From NCBI GenBank assembly GCA_965225735.1, contig CBDDBN010000030.1, positions 868,001-932,000 of the forward strand: 64,000 nt of DNA. The letters run 5' to 3'. Under the pieces are notes generated by a model. It saw only the letters and a list, made by a program, of their open reading frames with translations. It was not told the origin of the DNA and made no database searches. This DNA comes from Denitrobaculum sp965225735 (GTDB lineage: Bacteria > Pseudomonadota > Alphaproteobacteria > Kiloniellales > Kiloniellaceae). The translations under genes were made by a program, and so were the position numbers. This document shows positions 51,250 to 60,135 of the stretch, piece after piece; positions within the stretch are counted from its first letter, which is position 1; every line of letters starts with the position of its first letter.

Positions 51250-52251
51250 ATGAGAAAACTGCTTTCCATGACCGCTGCCGCCGCTCTGCTGGCCGGCACC
51301 GTATCTTTCGCGCAAGCCGCCGAAACCACTCTGCGCATTACCCTGCAGCTTCCGCTCAAGAGTCACCTCGGCCAGAACCTGGTGCTGTTCAAGGAAGAGG
51401 TCGAAAAGAAGTCGGGCGGCGATATCGAAGTGCAGATCTACGATTCGGCCCAGCTCTACAAGGATAAGCAGGTGCCGCAGGCGGTCGGGTCCGGCGCCAT
51501 CGAAATGGGCGTGGCCTCCCTCACCCGCTTTGTCGGCGACGTGCCGGCCGTCGATATCTTCTATCAGCCCTTTATGTTCAATTCGGACGACCTGATCCGC
51601 AAGGCAACCGCGAAGGGCAGCCCGGTCCGCGATCCTTTGGACAATGCGATTCTCGAACAGACGGGAGCGCGCGTTCTCTGGTGGCAGGCCTATGGCAGCG
51701 CCGTGATGCTGTCCAAGGGCGATGCTGTCTCCACCCCCGATGCCGTGAACGAGAAGAAAGTCCGTGTCTTCGGCAAAACCCTGGGCGAGTTCATCAAGTC
51801 CTGTGGCGGTGCGCCGACCCTGATTTCGGGCTCCGAGCAGTATCTTGCTTATCAGCGCGGCACCGTGGATGTCGGCATGACCGGCGTCTCCGGCGTGAAA
51901 TCGCGCAAACTCTGGGACGTGATGGACACCATCACCAAGACCCAGCATGCGGATATCGAATTCGTGGTGGTGGTGAACGACAAGTTCTGGTCTGACCTGC
52001 CGGAAGCGCACCAGAAGATCATCACCGAAGCCGCCGCCATGGCCGATGCGGCCGTTCGGGATAAGATCTCGGAAATCGAGAACGCCGCCTACGATGAATC
52101 GCTCAAGAACGGCATGAAGATCGTCGAGCCCACCGCCGAGCAGATCGCCGCCTGGCGGGACTGCTCCAAGCCGGTCTATGACCAGTACGCGACCGATGCG
52201 GGCGACTTGGGCAAGCAGGTCATGGATGCCGCCATGAAGCTCCAGAAGTAG
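51250..52251 (+). CDS. dctP: TRAP transporter solute-binding protein (DctP)
   Basis: Periplasmic receptor of a TRAP transporter, 333 residues. The signal peptide (about residues 1-24) ends SFAQAA. The mature part has the DctP features LRITLQLPLKSHLGQNLVLF, ELYKDKQVPQAV-like AQLYKDKQVPQAVGSGAIEM, WWQAYGSAVMLSKG and the ligand-domain segment VNEKKVRVFGKTLGEFIKSC. The Arg of RVFGKT is the usual carboxylate-binding position, so the ligand is probably an organic acid. ATG 51250 has GGGAGA upstream. A hairpin separates it from the small permease gene, matching the common excess of DctP over membrane subunits. Confidence 0.92.
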   Translation: MRKLLSMTAAAALLAGTVSFAQAAETTLRITLQLPLKSHLGQNLVLFKEEVEKKSGGDIEVQIYDSAQLYKDKQVPQAVGSGAIEMGVASLTRFVGDVPAVDIFYQPFMFNSDDLIRKATAKGSPVRDPLDNAILEQTGARVLWWQAYGSAVMLSKGDAVSTPDAVNEKKVRVFGKTLGEFIKSCGGAPTLISGSEQYLAYQRGTVDVGMTGVSGVKSRKLWDVMDTITKTQHADIEFVVVVNDKFWSDLPEAHQKIITEAAAMADAAVRDKISEIENAAYDESLKNGMKIVEPTAEQIAAWRDCSKPVYDQYATDAGDLGKQVMDAAMKLQK

Positions 52252-52261
52252 ACCTTAGCGG

Positions 52262-52297
52262 AGAACCCGGCCGTCGCACGGTCGGCAGCCGGGTTCT
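52262..52297 (+). terminator. Hairpin between dctP and dctQ (likely attenuating terminator)
   Basis: AGAACCCGGC (52262-52271) pairs perfectly with GCCGGGTTCT (52288-52297). It would protect or partly terminate the dctP transcript, giving more receptor than permease. Confidence 0.7.
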
Positions 52298-52378
52298 TAT
52301 CCTTCGTTATCCCTTGATGCTTCGCAGCTTCCGCGGGGCACTTTTCCTCTATTTAACATCCAACAGAAGGGCGTTTCT

Positions 52379-52921
52379 GTGCGCGCGATCGATTCGATCA
52401 GCATCTTTCTGGGCAACCTCGCCGCCTGGCTCTTCGTCGTCACCGGCCTGATGCTAACCTACGAAGTGGTCGCCCGTTACGCCCTCAATGCGCCGACGAT
52501 CTGGGCCGCAGAGCTGTCGCAGGTCCTCATGATTGCGGGGGTCTTCTTCGCCCTGGGCGCCACGTTGCACCGCCGTCAGCACATCTCAATCGAGGCGCTC
52601 TATGTCCGCTTCGGCCCCTTGGGGAAAAAGCTGTCCGACAGCCTGACGCTCGTCTTTGTCGCCGCCTTTGCCGCCATCGTCGGTTACTGGGGCTTCGATA
52701 TCGCCCTGGACTCCTTCCTGAAGGGCCGATCCAGCGGCACCATGCTCAACATTCCGAACTGGTGGACCGAAGCGCTTGTCCCTTTCGGCCTGGCCATCCT
52801 CTTTCTGCAGTGCTGCGTTGAATTCTGCCGCGTCTGGTCCGGTCAGGGTTGGCGGAAATCGGGCAGCCACGAGGGCGGGGTCGAGACAGATGAACCGGAA
52901 AACCGCGGGGATCGGCCGTGA
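52379..52921 (+). CDS. dctQ: TRAP transporter small permease (DctQ)
   Basis: A 180-residue membrane subunit with four predicted helices, starting with GTG at 52379. DctQ features are ISIFLGNLAAWLFVVTGLML, YEVVARYALNAPTIWAAELS, FALGATLHRRQHISIEALYV and the last helix WTEALVPFGLAILFLQCCVE. It links to the large permease by a GTGA overlap at 52918, so expression is coupled. Together with DctP and DctM it forms a Na+-dependent uptake system. Confidence 0.92.
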   Translation: MRAIDSISIFLGNLAAWLFVVTGLMLTYEVVARYALNAPTIWAAELSQVLMIAGVFFALGATLHRRQHISIEALYVRFGPLGKKLSDSLTLVFVAAFAAIVGYWGFDIALDSFLKGRSSGTMLNIPNWWTEALVPFGLAILFLQCCVEFCRVWSGQGWRKSGSHEGGVETDEPENRGDRP

Positions 52922-54192
52922 CCACAGTTCTGATCCTCGCAGCGCTCTTCGCGCTCCTGCTCGCAGGTGTCCCCGTCGCCTTTGTCCTGGGCGGCCTCGG
53001 ACTGATCCTCCTGGCACTCGGTGGTTTCTCGCCGCTGATGGTGCCGCAGTCTCTGCTGGGCGGCCTCGACAACTTCATCCTACTGTCTGTACCGCTGTTT
53101 CTGCTGATGTCCAACGTGCTGCTGAAGGGCGGCGTCGGGCGTGATCTCTTTGCCGCGGTTCAGGCCTGGGTCGGCCACTGGCCCGGCGGGCTGGCAGTCG
53201 CGACGGTTCTGTCCTGCGGTCTCTTCGCCGCAATCTCGGGCAGTTCGGTGGCCACGGCAGCCACCATCGCGACCGTGGCGATACCGGAGATGGAGTCCCG
53301 CGGTTATCCCCGGAAGTTCGTACTGGGACTCTTGGCCGCCGGCGGGACACTGGGGATCCTGATCCCACCCTCGATCCCGCTGATCATCTTCGGCTTTATC
53401 ACCGAAGAATCGGTCATCAAACTCTTCCTGGCGGGCATCGGGCCGGGTTTGATCCTCGTCGGGCTCTTCGTTCTGTTCTCCATGGTATATGCCGGTTTCT
53501 CCTCGCAGTATCAGCGCAGCGAAAAGGCAAGCCGGGCGGTGCGTCTCGCGGCCAGCAAACGCGCCCTGCCCTCCCTAGCGCTCGCGGCGCTCATCGTCTG
53601 GGGCATTTACTGGGGCATCTTCACGCCGACCGAGGCCGCAGCCGTGGGTTTCGCCTTCTCCTTGTTGATAACGGGCTTGGTTTTGCGAACTCTGGACTGG
53701 GCCGGTTTCAAAGCCGCCGTCATTGACAGCATGGTGACCAGCGTGACGATCTTGCTGATCGTGGCGGGCGCGAAGATCTTCGGCAAGGCCATCACCCTGT
53801 ACCGGATTCCCCAGGACATCTCGATGTTCATCGCCGGGAATTTCAACGAGGCCTGGCTCTTCATCCTGGCCGTATCGGCCCTTCTGGTGGTCATGGGCTT
53901 TTTCTTAGAAGCCCTCTCCATGATGCTGATCATGGTACCGGTTCTCGCGCCGTCGCTCCTGCCCCTGGGCATCGATCCCATCTGGTTCGGGATCTTTTTC
54001 GTGATCCTGATCGAGGTTGCCCTGATCACGCCGCCGGTCGGCCTCAATCTCTACGTCATACAGGCGGTCGGAAAGGCCCGGATCGGCGAGGTGGCGGCCG
54101 GTGTCTGGCCTTTCCTGCTGCTGATGCTGTTGACGGTCTTCCTCTGCTATCTGGTCCCGGACCTTGTGCTCTACATCCCCTTTAAGCTGTAG
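52918..54192 (+). CDS. dctM: TRAP transporter large permease (DctM)
   Basis: A 424-residue permease with 12-13 predicted helices. Family features: ALFALLLAGVPVAFVLGGLG, VPLFLLMSNVLLKGGVGRDL, FAAISGSSVATAATIATVAI, GLLAAGGTLGILIPPSIPLI (conserved Gly/Pro loop) and the late ALITPPVGLNLYVIQAVGKA. Starts with GTG inside the dctQ stop. The M24 gene follows 93 bases later. Confidence 0.93.
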   Translation: MTTVLILAALFALLLAGVPVAFVLGGLGLILLALGGFSPLMVPQSLLGGLDNFILLSVPLFLLMSNVLLKGGVGRDLFAAVQAWVGHWPGGLAVATVLSCGLFAAISGSSVATAATIATVAIPEMESRGYPRKFVLGLLAAGGTLGILIPPSIPLIIFGFITEESVIKLFLAGIGPGLILVGLFVLFSMVYAGFSSQYQRSEKASRAVRLAASKRALPSLALAALIVWGIYWGIFTPTEAAAVGFAFSLLITGLVLRTLDWAGFKAAVIDSMVTSVTILLIVAGAKIFGKAITLYRIPQDISMFIAGNFNEAWLFILAVSALLVVMGFFLEALSMMLIMVPVLAPSLLPLGIDPIWFGIFFVILIEVALITPPVGLNLYVIQAVGKARIGEVAAGVWPFLLLMLLTVFLCYLVPDLVLYIPFKL

Positions 54193-54284
54193 GGCCTTTA
54201 GACTAACCACTTGCAATCAAACAAATTTTATCCGCACAATGGTGGCCGGTACGAGTGCCCCACTGCACAGGTCTTTTTTGCCTT

Positions 54285-55481
54285 ATGAGCGGATCGAATG
54301 TTTTGTTTGACCTGCGTCCTGCCCCCGAGCGAGGCTTTCCGCAGTCGGAGTTCGAAGCCAGACTGGAAGCCGCCCAGCGGCTGATGGCGGCGCAGCGCAT
54401 CGGCGCTCTCTTACTCTCAACCGAGCCCGAAGTTCGCTATTTCTCCGGATTTCTTACGCAGTTCTGGCAAAGTCCGACGCGGCCCTGGTTTCTGGTGGTT
54501 CCGGCCAGGGGCAAGCCCATCGCGGTCATCCCAGCGATCGGCGCAGACGTCATGGGGCGCACCTGGATCGAGGACATCAGGACCTGGTCGGCGCCACGAC
54601 CGGAAGATGACGGCATTACGCTGCTCACCGCCGCCCTGCGTGATGCGGCGGGCCCGAGCGGCCGGATTGGCGTGCCCATGGGTCCGGAAACACACGTCCG
54701 CATGCCGTTGCGGGATTTCGATAAGATCCGCGAAGACTTGCATGGGAACGACTTCATCGATGCCACTGGTATTGTCCGCAGCCTTCGCATGGTCAAATCC
54801 AATGCGGAGATCGATAAAATCCGCCACGTCTGCGGTATCGTTTCCAGTGCCTTCGAGGCCTTGCCCGAGCTGCTTTCGACGGATCGGACCGAAATCGAAG
54901 CCTTCCGAACCTTCAAGACGGAGATCCTGCGACGCGGCGCAGACGATGTCCCCTATCTGGTCGGTGGTGCCGGTTCCGACGGCTACGACGATATCATCTC
55001 ACCGCCCTCGAACCGGCGCATCCAGGATGGCGATCTGCTGATTCTCGATACCGGTTCGACTTACGATGGCTACTTTTGCGATTTCGATCGCAACTTTGCC
55101 TTTGGACGGGCTTCGGACCAGGTGCGACGGGCTTATGACACGGTCTTTGCGGCAACCCAGGCCGGATTTCAGGCGGCAAGACCTGGCGCGACCACCAGCG
55201 ATCTGTTCCACGCCATGTGGCGGGTCCTTGAGGACGGCGGCGCCCTGGGCAACGATGTGGGGCGTTTGGGTCATGGCCTGGGTATGCAGCTCACCGAATG
55301 GCCGTCCAATACGGCCACAGACGGCACGCTGCTGGTGCCCAACATGGTCCTCACGCTGGAACCGGGTATGGAATTCGCGCCGGGCAAGCTGATGGTGCAT
55401 GAAGAGAATATCGTCATCCGGGACGGCGGCGCCGAGTGGCTGACACGCCGCGCGGCTGAAGAGCTGCCAATTATCCTGTGA
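54285..55481 (+). CDS. M24 (Xaa-Pro peptidase/creatinase-like) hydrolase
   Basis: A 398-residue pita-bread-fold hydrolase. The N-terminal creatinase domain includes LLSTEPEVRYFSGFLTQFWQ. All five metal ligands of the C-terminal domain are visible: two Asp in LILDTGSTYDGYFCDFDRNF, His in GRLGHGLGMQLTEWP, Glu in LTLEPGMEFAP and Glu in VHEENIVI. Members cleave Xaa-Pro peptides, creatine or ectoine-like amides. Linked to a TRAP transporter and a racemase-like gene, it more likely opens an imported amide than acts as a peptidase. ATG 54285 is the chosen start, with no strong ribosome binding site. Confidence 0.85.
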   Translation: MSGSNVLFDLRPAPERGFPQSEFEARLEAAQRLMAAQRIGALLLSTEPEVRYFSGFLTQFWQSPTRPWFLVVPARGKPIAVIPAIGADVMGRTWIEDIRTWSAPRPEDDGITLLTAALRDAAGPSGRIGVPMGPETHVRMPLRDFDKIREDLHGNDFIDATGIVRSLRMVKSNAEIDKIRHVCGIVSSAFEALPELLSTDRTEIEAFRTFKTEILRRGADDVPYLVGGAGSDGYDDIISPPSNRRIQDGDLLILDTGSTYDGYFCDFDRNFAFGRASDQVRRAYDTVFAATQAGFQAARPGATTSDLFHAMWRVLEDGGALGNDVGRLGHGLGMQLTEWPSNTATDGTLLVPNMVLTLEPGMEFAPGKLMVHEENIVIRDGGAEWLTRRAAEELPIIL

Positions 55482-55509
55482 CGGACGAGCGTTCGAAAAG
55501 AGGTTTGCG

Positions 55510-56295
55510 ATGAGCACGGCAGAACTTGACGAAACCTGCACTGCGCTTTCCTTTGAAACCGACCGCGGCATAGGCCAGCGCGCGAAACTGGGCCTGATCG
55601 TTCTGGAAACCGACCAAAGCATAGAGCCTGAGCTGAGCCGCCTGTTAGATATCGAAGGTTTGGCGCTCTATCACACGCGCGTGCCCAGCGCTCCTGAGGT
55701 TACCAGCGAGACCCTGGCGCGGATGGAAGCCGAACTGCCGGCGGCGGCGAGTCTGCTTCCGGCGGCGGTTAGGCTCGATGTCGTGGGATACGGCTGTACC
55801 TCCGGTTCGACCATCATTGGCGAAGAAAACGTCGCTGCAGCGGTCAGAAAGGGCGTGGGAGAGGGCTACGCGCAGCTACCTGTCACCAATCCCCTTACGG
55901 CGGTCAAGGCAGCCTTTCACGCCCTTAAGGCCCGCAGAATCGGCTTCGTCACGCCTTACCTGCCCGAGGTCACGGGCGCCATGCGTGCGCATCTCGAGGA
56001 AAACGGCTTTGAGATCCCGATGGTCGCCTCCTTCAACCAGAGCGAAGAAGACGTCGTTGCGCGCATAACGCCCGACTCCATTCGTGCGGCCATCCTGAAA
56101 ATCGGTCATGCAGTGGATTGCGACGCGATTTTCGTTTCCTGCACCAACCTGCGGGTTGCAAGCGTGATCGAGGCCTGTGAAGCAGAGCTGGGCAAGGCCG
56201 TCGTGTCCAGCAACCTGGCTCTCGCCTGGCATATGCTGCGGCTGGCAGGGGTTTCCGACGCGCTGCCAGATCGAGGCAAGCTTTTTAAGATCTGA
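55510..56295 (+). CDS. Asp/Glu racemase or maleate isomerase family enzyme
   Basis: A 261-residue two-domain enzyme. Both catalytic Cys positions of the superfamily are present: VVGYGCTSGSTIIGEE (about residues 94-109) and FVSCTNLRVASVIEAC (about 213-228). QRAKLGLIVLETDQSIEPEL at the N-terminus and KAVVSSNLALAWHMLRLAG at the C-terminus match the maleate isomerase/EutA-like branch better than true Asp racemases. It would isomerise or decarboxylate a small dicarboxylate. It is last in the TRAP-M24 operon, 28 bases after the M24 gene. The EutA/EutD pairing recalls ectoine breakdown, but the other eut genes are absent. Confidence 0.82.
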   Translation: MSTAELDETCTALSFETDRGIGQRAKLGLIVLETDQSIEPELSRLLDIEGLALYHTRVPSAPEVTSETLARMEAELPAAASLLPAAVRLDVVGYGCTSGSTIIGEENVAAAVRKGVGEGYAQLPVTNPLTAVKAAFHALKARRIGFVTPYLPEVTGAMRAHLEENGFEIPMVASFNQSEEDVVARITPDSIRAAILKIGHAVDCDAIFVSCTNLRVASVIEACEAELGKAVVSSNLALAWHMLRLAGVSDALPDRGKLFKI

Positions 56296-56370
56296 AAAGG
56301 CCAACAAGCCGCGCCTACAGCGAACCGTCGCGATCAAAGCCATTTGAATTTTGTTGGGGAGAAGGAAACA

Positions 56371-56445
56371 TGGAGCGGGCGATGAGATTCGAACTCACGA
56401 CCCTAACCTTGGCAAGGTTATGCTCTACCCCTGAGCTACGCCCGC
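56371..56445 (-). tRNA. tRNA-Gly (anticodon GCC)
   Basis: Cloverleaf with acceptor stem GCGGGCG/CGCCCGC, D-arm TAGCTCAGGGGTAGAGC, anticodon loop TTGCCAA, T-arm GTTCGAATC, discriminator T, and encoded CCA (56371-56373). No mobile-element gene adjoins it. Confidence 0.95.
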
Positions 56446-56687
56446 ATCGTCATGTTCGGCGGCGGAGATACCCCCTTTCCGCGGTCATTGCAAGCCCCGC
56501 ATCGGCGATTTTTTCATTTTTCTTCCGCATCGGCCTCCCCGCGCCTTCAATGACATAGCGGTGACCAAGCCTGACTCCCTAGAGTCTCTCTGCAGTTCGG
56601 ACTTGCCGGCCGGGCGCCAGGAGCGTTATCAGGCTCTTCTGAAAAACAAGACTGCGCCAAAGGCCATTTAAAGCAGAAAGCCACGCC

Positions 56688-57236
56688 ATGTCCGAAAGCG
56701 ATTCTGATCATCTGACACAAGCTGCCACACCTCAGCAGCTCTTCCACTGCCTCGAGGCCCTGAAGATCGAAACCCGCACAGTCGAGCATGCGCCGGTTTT
56801 TACGGTCGAAGAAGCCAAAACAGTACGAGACGACCTGCCGGGCGGACATAGCAAGAACCTCTTTCTCCGCAACAAAAAAGGCGAGATGTGGCTGGTTACC
56901 TGCTTTGAGGATCGCAAGATCGATCTCAAGGCACTAGGCAAAGCGCTGGAGGCTGGACGCATTTCCTTTGGGTCACCTGATCGTCTGAGGACTCATCTGG
57001 GCGTGGAGCCGGGCGCCGTGACGCCCTTTGCCGTCATGAATGACCGGGAAGGAAAGGTAAAGTTTGTGCTCGACAAAGCCATGCTCGAGGTCGATCCCTT
57101 GAACTTCCATCCACTGGTCAACTCCATGACCACCGCAATCGCACCGCAAGACCTGATCAGGTTCCTCGAGGACCAGAAGCATGCGCCGGCTTTCATCGAC
57201 CTCGACGAACTGACCGCGCAGGCAACAGATAGCTGA
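56688..57236 (+). CDS. YbaK/ProX-type prolyl-tRNA editing protein
   Basis: A 182-residue stand-alone INS/YbaK-fold protein that removes mischarged Ala or Cys from tRNA-Pro in relatives. Features: VEHAPVFTVEEAKTVRDDLP, GGHSKNLFLRNKKGEMWLVT (Lys-Asn-Leu-Phe motif), ISFGSPDRLRTHLGVEPGAV and TPFAVMNDREGKVKFVLDKA. It resembles PrdX/ProXp-ala. It is monocistronic between tRNA-Gly and the thioredoxin-like gene, with no proS nearby. Confidence 0.9.
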   Translation: MSESDSDHLTQAATPQQLFHCLEALKIETRTVEHAPVFTVEEAKTVRDDLPGGHSKNLFLRNKKGEMWLVTCFEDRKIDLKALGKALEAGRISFGSPDRLRTHLGVEPGAVTPFAVMNDREGKVKFVLDKAMLEVDPLNFHPLVNSMTTAIAPQDLIRFLEDQKHAPAFIDLDELTAQATDS

Positions 57237-57491
57237 GTTGACGGCTTGCTTTCCATGGCGTCAGCAGCCATGTAAATTGCGATTGCACAGGAAATCGGTC
57301 ATTCGGGCCTTTTTCCGGGGCGGCAAACCGAGAAACAGTGGCTGATAGCCTGTGGCGTGCGGTCACCCTTGATCAATAGGGTCAAAGCAGTGATGCGTAC
57401 GCCAAGCCAATGAAAAAGAATGTAAGTCAACGACAGGCATCACACCTCATCCGGTAGAAAAGCCCTGGCCTAACAGACGATCAAGACGGGA
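57237..57491. other. Intergenic region
   Basis: No gene is seen between the editing protein and the thioredoxin-like gene. It should hold the promoter of the latter. No clear repeat or hairpin is apparent. Confidence 0.35.
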
Positions 57492-58430
57492 ATGCAATCT
57501 ATGGAAACCATCATCGGAAGCGATGGATTGGGCGGCGGCGCGCCAGACGCTGACGCCGTTAAGGACGGTACGCAGGAGACCTTCGCGAAAGACGTCATCG
57601 AAGCTTCGATGAAAACCCCCGTCATTGTCGATTTCTGGGCACCCTGGTGCGGCCCTTGCAAACAGCTCGGACCGATGCTGGAACAGGCTGTCCGGGCGAC
57701 GCGCGGCGCGGTGCGCATGGTTAAAGTCAATGTCGATGAAAACCAGGCGATCGCCCAGCAGCTTCGCGTGCAGTCCATCCCGGCGGTTTATGCCTTCTTC
57801 CAAGGACAGCCCGTGGATGGCTTTGTGGGCGCTCAGCCGGAAAGCCAGATCAAAGCTTTCGTACAGCGTCTAGCCCAAGAAGGTGGTGGCAATCAGGGCG
57901 ACAACCCGATCGAGCAAGCCCTGGCCCAAGCCGAAGCCGCACTGGAAGACGGTCAGCATGGCCCCGCTTCCGCCATTTTCGGTCAGATCCTCCAGCATGA
58001 GCCTGACAATGCCCGGGCCTTATCAGGCAGCATCCGCTGCCGTCTCGGCGCCGACGATGTCGAAGGCGCGCGCGAATTGCTGGATGCCTTAACGCCGGAA
58101 CTCGCCGCGACGCCGGAAATCGCCTCCGCGGCCGCAGCGGTGGAGTTAGCGGAACAGTCCCTCGATGCGGGTGAAATCACCGAACTCCTGCGCAAGGTCG
58201 AACTCGACGGCAACGACCATCAGAGCCGCTTCGACCTGGCGCTGGCCCTACAGGGTGCCGGCAAGCCCGAAGCCGCCGCAGACGAACTGCTGGAGATCGT
58301 GCGCCGAAACCGCGCATGGAACGATGAGGCCGCGCGCAAACAGTTGGTCAAGCTGTTCGATGCCTGGGGTCAGACCGACCCACTAACCCAGGATGTGCGG
58401 AGCCGCCTTTCGTCGATCCTGTTCTCATAA
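57492..58430 (+). CDS. Thioredoxin-TPR co-chaperone, CnoX/YbbN-like
   Basis: A 312-residue protein. The N-terminal thioredoxin domain has the redox site VDFWAPWCGPCKQLGPMLEQ (Cys in WCGPC, about residues 52-56) and the cis-Pro segment VQSIPAVYAFFQ. The C-terminal half is a TPR-like domain (ALAQAEAALEDGQHGPASAI). This is the CnoX layout; E. coli CnoX has lost one active-site Cys, while this protein keeps both and is likely redox-active. It would protect unfolded proteins and hand them to GroEL or DnaK. It is followed by the LON-domain gene after 162 bases. Confidence 0.9.
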   Translation: MQSMETIIGSDGLGGGAPDADAVKDGTQETFAKDVIEASMKTPVIVDFWAPWCGPCKQLGPMLEQAVRATRGAVRMVKVNVDENQAIAQQLRVQSIPAVYAFFQGQPVDGFVGAQPESQIKAFVQRLAQEGGGNQGDNPIEQALAQAEAALEDGQHGPASAIFGQILQHEPDNARALSGSIRCRLGADDVEGARELLDALTPELAATPEIASAAAAVELAEQSLDAGEITELLRKVELDGNDHQSRFDLALALQGAGKPEAAADELLEIVRRNRAWNDEAARKQLVKLFDAWGQTDPLTQDVRSRLSSILFS

Positions 58431-58592
58431 CCAATCGTTGACGGGTCCGGCGGTGGCCAGGGATAGAGACTTTGAGGGATAGCGCAGGGTGCATTTGGAG
58501 AAGATCGAGTACGTCAGCGACAAGAGCGGCACAAAGCTTGGCCCCGCATCGGGCTGTGTGGCTGGCGACGGTCGATCTGTGAAGGAGTCAGG

Positions 58593-59318
58593 ATGACCGG
58601 CTGCGTATTCAATCCCGCTTTCGAAGATCTGCCAGGCGAGATTCCTGTCTTCCCCCTATCAGGCGTCTTGCTACTGCCCGGCGGGCATTTGCCGCTGAAT
58701 ATCTTCGAACCGCGCTATCTTGCCATGGTGGACGAAGCGCTAGCCGGTGATCGCATCATCGGCATGATTCAGCCCGCCGAGGAGGACAACTCTAATACGC
58801 CTTACCAGCTCGATGCGCGAAAACCCGGCTCGGTGGCTCCCAACGCCGCCGATCGGCCGGCTATCTATGGCACCGGTTGCGCCGGCCGCATTAACGCATT
58901 CAGCGAGACCGACGACGGCCGCTACCTCATAACCCTGACCGGTCTCATCCGCTTCGAGGTCGCCTCGGAACTCGAGATAAAGAACGGATTCCGGCGAGTC
59001 GCGGCGAATTATCAGCGCTTCGCCAGCGATCTTTCGTCCGGCGAGTCGGAAATCGACCGGGAACAGCTGCTCGAAACCCTGCGTGGATACTTTTCCTCTC
59101 AAGGCATTCGCGGCGATTGGGAGACCATCGGTCAGACAGAGAACGAGCACCTGGTCACCTCCCTGGCCATGATCTGCCCCTTTGCCGCGTCGGAAAAACA
59201 GCTTCTGCTGGAGGCCATGACCCTTCAGGATCGCGCAGAGACCATGACAAAGATCATGGAGATGGCCATGCATCAGCCTGGCAGCGATACGTCGAGTACC
59301 GGCTTCTCCAGACATTGA
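58593..59318 (+). CDS. LON peptidase substrate-binding domain protein
   Basis: A 241-residue protein consisting of a LON N-terminal domain alone: PGEIPVFPLSGVLLLPGGHL, PLNIFEPRYLAMVDEALAGD, GTGCAGRINAFSETDDGRYL, LTGLIRFEV. It has no ATPase or protease domain. Such proteins are widespread and their role is unclear, possibly binding protein substrates. AAGGAG lies five bases before the ATG. Followed by Trm112 and DUF971 genes, a string conserved in alphaproteobacteria. Confidence 0.92.
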   Translation: MTGCVFNPAFEDLPGEIPVFPLSGVLLLPGGHLPLNIFEPRYLAMVDEALAGDRIIGMIQPAEEDNSNTPYQLDARKPGSVAPNAADRPAIYGTGCAGRINAFSETDDGRYLITLTGLIRFEVASELEIKNGFRRVAANYQRFASDLSSGESEIDREQLLETLRGYFSSQGIRGDWETIGQTENEHLVTSLAMICPFAASEKQLLLEAMTLQDRAETMTKIMEMAMHQPGSDTSSTGFSRH

Positions 59319-59415
59319 GGCCGCGCGTTTGTTTCAGCGCGGATGAGGCTTGTTCGCTGGACGCAGCCTGGATAGAACCTAGGTGCCAAGCACTCAAAAT
59401 CAGAAGGCAGCAAGC

Positions 59416-59604
59416 ATGAGCGAATCAGCCGCCAGACTGGATCCGAAATTGTTGGAAATCCTGGTGTGCCCAGTCACCAAGAGCCCCCTGGAATACGATG
59501 CCGAAGCCCAGGAGTTGATCAGCCGACAGGCACAGCTGGCCTATCCGATCCGGGATGGCATTCCCATCATGCTTTCCGATGAGGCACGTCCGTTGGACGA
59601 CTGA
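59416..59604 (+). CDS. Trm112 family protein
   Basis: A 62-residue small protein (YcaR/Trm112-like). It begins LDPKLLEILVCPVTKSPLEY and ends LAYPIRDGIPIMLSDEARPL. Only one Cys (CPVT) remains of the four zinc ligands seen in some relatives. The eukaryotic counterpart activates methyltransferases; bacterial members are uncharacterised. It follows the LON-domain gene by 97 bases and precedes DUF971. Confidence 0.9.
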   Translation: MSESAARLDPKLLEILVCPVTKSPLEYDAEAQELISRQAQLAYPIRDGIPIMLSDEARPLDD

Positions 59605-59697
59605 GGCGTGGCAACAGGTTAGTTGTCGCGATAAAACAATTTCCCAAGTCGCCGGACTCCTGAACCCGGCGTCGTTCCAAACAGCGATTGCAGGACT

Positions 59698-60087
59698 ATG
59701 GTCGACGAACAGTCATCCCAGGAACTCGAAACCAAACACTGGCCGAGCGAGATTCGCTATATCTCGGAAGAAAAGCGCCTGGAAATCGACTTCGACAATG
59801 GGGAAGCCTTCTCCTATTCAGCCGAGCTGCTTCGCGTGGAAAGTCCCTCGGCGGAGGTCCAGGGGCATGGACCTGGCCAGAAGCAGACCCTGCCTGGCCG
59901 GCGCCATGTCGGCATCATGGCAATCGAGCCTGTCGGCAACTACGCGGTCAAAATCAAGTTCGACGACCTGCACGATACGGGCATCTTCTCCTGGCAATAC
60001 CTCTATAAGCTGGGCGAAGAACAGGAAGAGATCTGGGCGAACTACCTCAGCGAGCTGGAGAAAAAGGGCCTGTCACGCGATCCGTAA
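59698..60087 (+). CDS. DUF971 protein (GBBH-like N-terminal domain)
   Basis: A 129-residue protein: WPSEIRYISEEKRLEIDFDN, then GEAFSYSAELLRVESPSAEV, ending VGNYAVKIKFDDLHDTGIFS, then WQYLYKLGEEQEEIWANYLS. These match DUF971, the domain shared with the N-terminus of gamma-butyrobetaine hydroxylase; the lone version is found beside Trm112-like genes and may be involved in Fe-S or cofactor-related processes. ATG 59698 has no strong ribosome binding site. Confidence 0.9.
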   Translation: MVDEQSSQELETKHWPSEIRYISEEKRLEIDFDNGEAFSYSAELLRVESPSAEVQGHGPGQKQTLPGRRHVGIMAIEPVGNYAVKIKFDDLHDTGIFSWQYLYKLGEEQEEIWANYLSELEKKGLSRDP

Positions 60088-60135
60088 GGGCCGGGCGGTT
60101 CAATTCTCAGTTCCTGTATCCGGACACAGATCCCT

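Noticed and set aside
51250..56295. Ectoine uptake and degradation cluster
   Set aside because: A TRAP transporter, M24 hydrolase and EutA-like gene recall it, but the deacetylase, dehydratase, cyclodeaminase-like and AsnC genes are missing, so the substrate is left open.
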